Source of the DNA: Heterobilharzia americana
Taxonomy: Eukaryota > Platyhelminthes > Trematoda > Strigeidida > Schistosomatidae
DNA length: 64,000 nt
Direction: 5' to 3'
NCBI GenBank assembly: GCA_944470555.2
Contig: OX104128.1
Coordinates: forward strand, 64,177,257 to 64,241,256
Part shown: piece after piece, positions 61,729 to 64,000 of the stretch
Numbering within the stretch: the first letter of the stretch is position 1
Layout of the letters: every line of letters begins with the position of its first letter
The notes under the pieces: generated by a model
The model's database searches: none
The model's input: the letters and a program-made list of their open reading frames with translations, nothing else
Told to the model about the DNA's origin: nothing
Translations under genes and position numbers: made by a program

Positions 61729-62335
61729 CATTATTATTATTATTTGTCCCTTGAGTTCGTAGTAAAACATACGGATTCACTTACACGTATCCATTACACT
61801 CTCTTCTATCAAATATTTTCAAACTCACTCCAAAACTACCCACAACCTCTCATTCCTTCCTCACACCATCTCCTCCATGTCATCCTCACCTCGGACGACC
61901 AACTCGCCGTTTCCCATTTCGAGTTCAACTCGAGTGTCTGGCGTGTCGGGTGATGTCCCCAATCGGTCTTCTCAATGCATACCCGATCCAATCCATCTCC
62001 TCTTCGTTCGAGTGCATATTTGTTGAGCGATAGGTTGTTGTTTGGTTCGTTGCCAGCCAGCCATCCATCCACCACCAGCCAGCCCAGACAGACAGACAGA
62101 CAGCCATAGTGAGTCCCTTGTTCCTTATTCTCATTATTCTGGCCATCTCACCTTCAGTAACGAGCCAGTGTAGGTGGCAGTTGTTGATGAGTATCTGTAT
62201 TTTGTTTGGAATGCTTCTCGTGACATTCCGAGTTTCTGAATCCTATAGAAGCACTGACTCGACTGGATTGGTGTTGAAAATCTGGATCTTGTTCACGCTT
62301 GCTTTTCCGATCCTGGTTATTACACCCTCGTCTGT
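61729..62335 (-). mobile_element. RTE-like LINE 3' end, minus strand
   Basis: (ATT)n then TTGTCCCTTGAGTTCGTAG. Nearly the same sequence as the first 600 bp of the copy at 56931, including AGTAAAACATACGGATTCAC and the GACAGACAGACAGACAGCC run (62084-62103). Lies upstream of exon a in the gene sense. Confidence 0.85.
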
Positions 62336-63439
62336 AACGCTATTCCAAATCATTAGGTCATATAAATCTTGATAACTGTATACCTTCTTTTGATGGTATG
62401 AATGCAGATGTGCCAATTTTGTATGTAGAATAAAGATTAACGTTTTATCCAGCCGATTGAAAAACATGTATCTGGGTTAATTCCGGAAAACACTCTTAGA
62501 AGACGCTACTGAAATAAAGCTAAGTTCATAGCATGTTTAAGTCAACAAAAAATCTGTGCGACATTTAGCTTTAGGCTTTATTTATCTTCAAGCATTGGCA
62601 AAGTTCACCTAACATTTTGTTTGTTACTTGAGCTGGAGAATTTCAGCTGTTATTCTGTTTATTAGAATGATAGATGGAAGTTCAACTCTGTATGTTAAGG
62701 TTGAAATCGCACTGCATAATAAATAAAATGTTAAAAAGGTTACACTTATTATTTAATCATATCTTCTTAGCATGTTTAGTTGTAGTAAGCAGTCCAGAAA
62801 TAAAACTCAGCAACTTGAAAGACTAATTGAACATTGGTAGTAAATGATAATTTTTTAATTTGTACATTACTAATAGGGATGTTGAAGTATCCAGTAAATA
62901 GTTAGATAATATATAACTGATCAGTTGTGTACAAAGATATGGAAATCCGAATCCTTACACCCCGAAAATAACATGGAATATGAGGACTATAAGGCATCAT
63001 TCTAGGGTTATTTACATCGAATCAAAGTCAAGTACAACACACCTACAGCTTTCTGTAGAAAATAAAGTTTCTAATGCTACAAACGACCCTAACGAATAAC
63101 ATTAGCATATGCAGAACTGAAAATAGTTTGTTTTATTTCATACAACCCCAACGAAGCTTCAGGATTAGAATATGACAAAGTGTTTGAATATATTATGCTA
63201 TGAAAAGCACAATTGTAGCAATTCAGTATGCTGAAATATCCATAATAAGCCACTCCATGTGTTAAACTGCGAACCAGCAATATGCATCACTTATTGAGTC
63301 AGTATTTTCAAACAATCAGTTGTGATGACCGTAAACTAACTGATAAGTATCAAATGGAGTATTTAGGTCTTAGGATTCCTACCCATTGCCCCAAACCATG
63401 AAGCAACAACCACAATACACCGTGCTGTCGAATCTTTTT

Positions 63440-63680
63440 ACCGGGTGACCTCATAGCATAATGGTCGACAGAATTTAGTCAGCTCTCAGGACGAGATGGC
63501 ATAAAATTGCTTACTTTCCAGTGATCAATTAGTGTATCTAATCCGCTCCTACGAGAGGCCAACGGCAACTCGAACAGCTCACTGGTATCGTTTCTGACTG
63601 CAACACTAGTGAGGCGAGTTTGAATACCAGAGTGGACATCATTTAAGCTTGCAGATATGCCTTAGTGAAGAGTGGAAAAG
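63440..63680 (+). repeat. Possible tRNA-headed repeat
   Basis: GGTGACCTCATAGCATAATGG resembles an A box region, and AGGCGAGTTTGAATACC at about 63613-63629 a worn B box, but they are about 150 bp apart, too far for one tRNA. It may be two units of a SINE. AGCTCTCAGGACGAGATGGC lies between them. Confidence 0.35.
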
Positions 63681-64000
63681 AAGCAAAAAACCTAAGTCCA
63701 GGTCCACATGGAAGTTTCTTTCAACCAGCTACTTCTGAAGCTATCGAAGAACACATATCTTTATACCAACAACTATATATTTAGACTGATTAGTTTCTGT
63801 GCATCTCAAGATGAAAAAAATGGAAACAAAGTTTTACACTGAGTTGGTACAATCAATCGATTGTTATATTCTAACCAAAACATTTCCTATAGTTTATAGT
63901 CTTATCAGGCGTTCATTGAACTTTATCTTCATTTAAACTTCTCGAAAGTTTTCATAATATCCCTTGTAAAATTATGTAAGCCTAAGAATATATTTGAATT

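Noticed and set aside
1..64000. CRISPR array, bacterial operon or viral genome
   Set aside because: No evenly spaced short direct repeats with unique spacers, no ribosome-binding-site-led gene series, no viral coat or replicase genes; repeats are eukaryotic retroelements.

Overview
The window looks like AT-rich nuclear DNA of a blood fluke (genus Schistosoma). The evidence is the mixture of repeats: many 5'-truncated RTE-like LINE copies ending in GGAACCCAAGGGA plus an (AAT)n tail, SMalpha-type SINEs carrying hammerhead ribozymes, and Penelope-like GIY-YIG fragments. The species cannot be told from the sequence alone. There is no prokaryotic gene organisation, no CRISPR array and no operon.

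One protein-coding host gene can be supported, on the minus strand. Nine exons between 60415 and 8817 splice in frame into about 769 residues (2,307 bp of exon in 51.6 kb of gene). They encode the second half of an Ig domain, five complete Ig domains and the start of a seventh. The first exon's PGYSRFRIIGD...GEYECQV signature and the run of more than six Ig domains point to the nephrin / sticks-and-stones / hibris group of cell-adhesion receptors. The signal peptide and first half of Ig1 lie upstream (above 60415). The remaining Ig domains, any FN3 domain, the membrane segment and the cytoplasmic tail would lie below 8817, probably outside the window. Seven of eight internal introns are phase 1, as is usual for Ig-domain genes; the other is phase 2. 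One exon is only 94 bp and supplies the missing middle of Ig5.

Everything else is intron or flank filled with transposable elements. By position: SINE palindromes at 0.3-3.2 kb; a LINE 5' (endonuclease) fragment at 4.1-4.8 kb; a LINE at 5.8-7.8 kb; a SINE pair at 10.9-11.4 kb; a Penelope/LINE chimera at 13.2-13.8 kb; two LINEs in inverted orientation with a near-identical core at 15.3-16.7 and 18.6-19.9 kb; a Penelope fragment at 20.2-21.0 kb; LINEs at 22.1, 23.9, 28.4, 31.2, 32.3, 38.0, 40.5, 43.2, 53.4, 56.9 and 61.7 kb; and SINE clusters at 23.3, 25.3-25.8, 26.5, 39.2, 48.1, 49.1, 50.5, 51.1, 51.7 and 60.9 kb.

The most interesting structural theme is that three tRNA-headed repeat families repeatedly occur as mirror-image units. 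In two of them the inverted arms carry hammerhead ribozymes. One copy has 90-bp arms matching at 85 of 90 positions.
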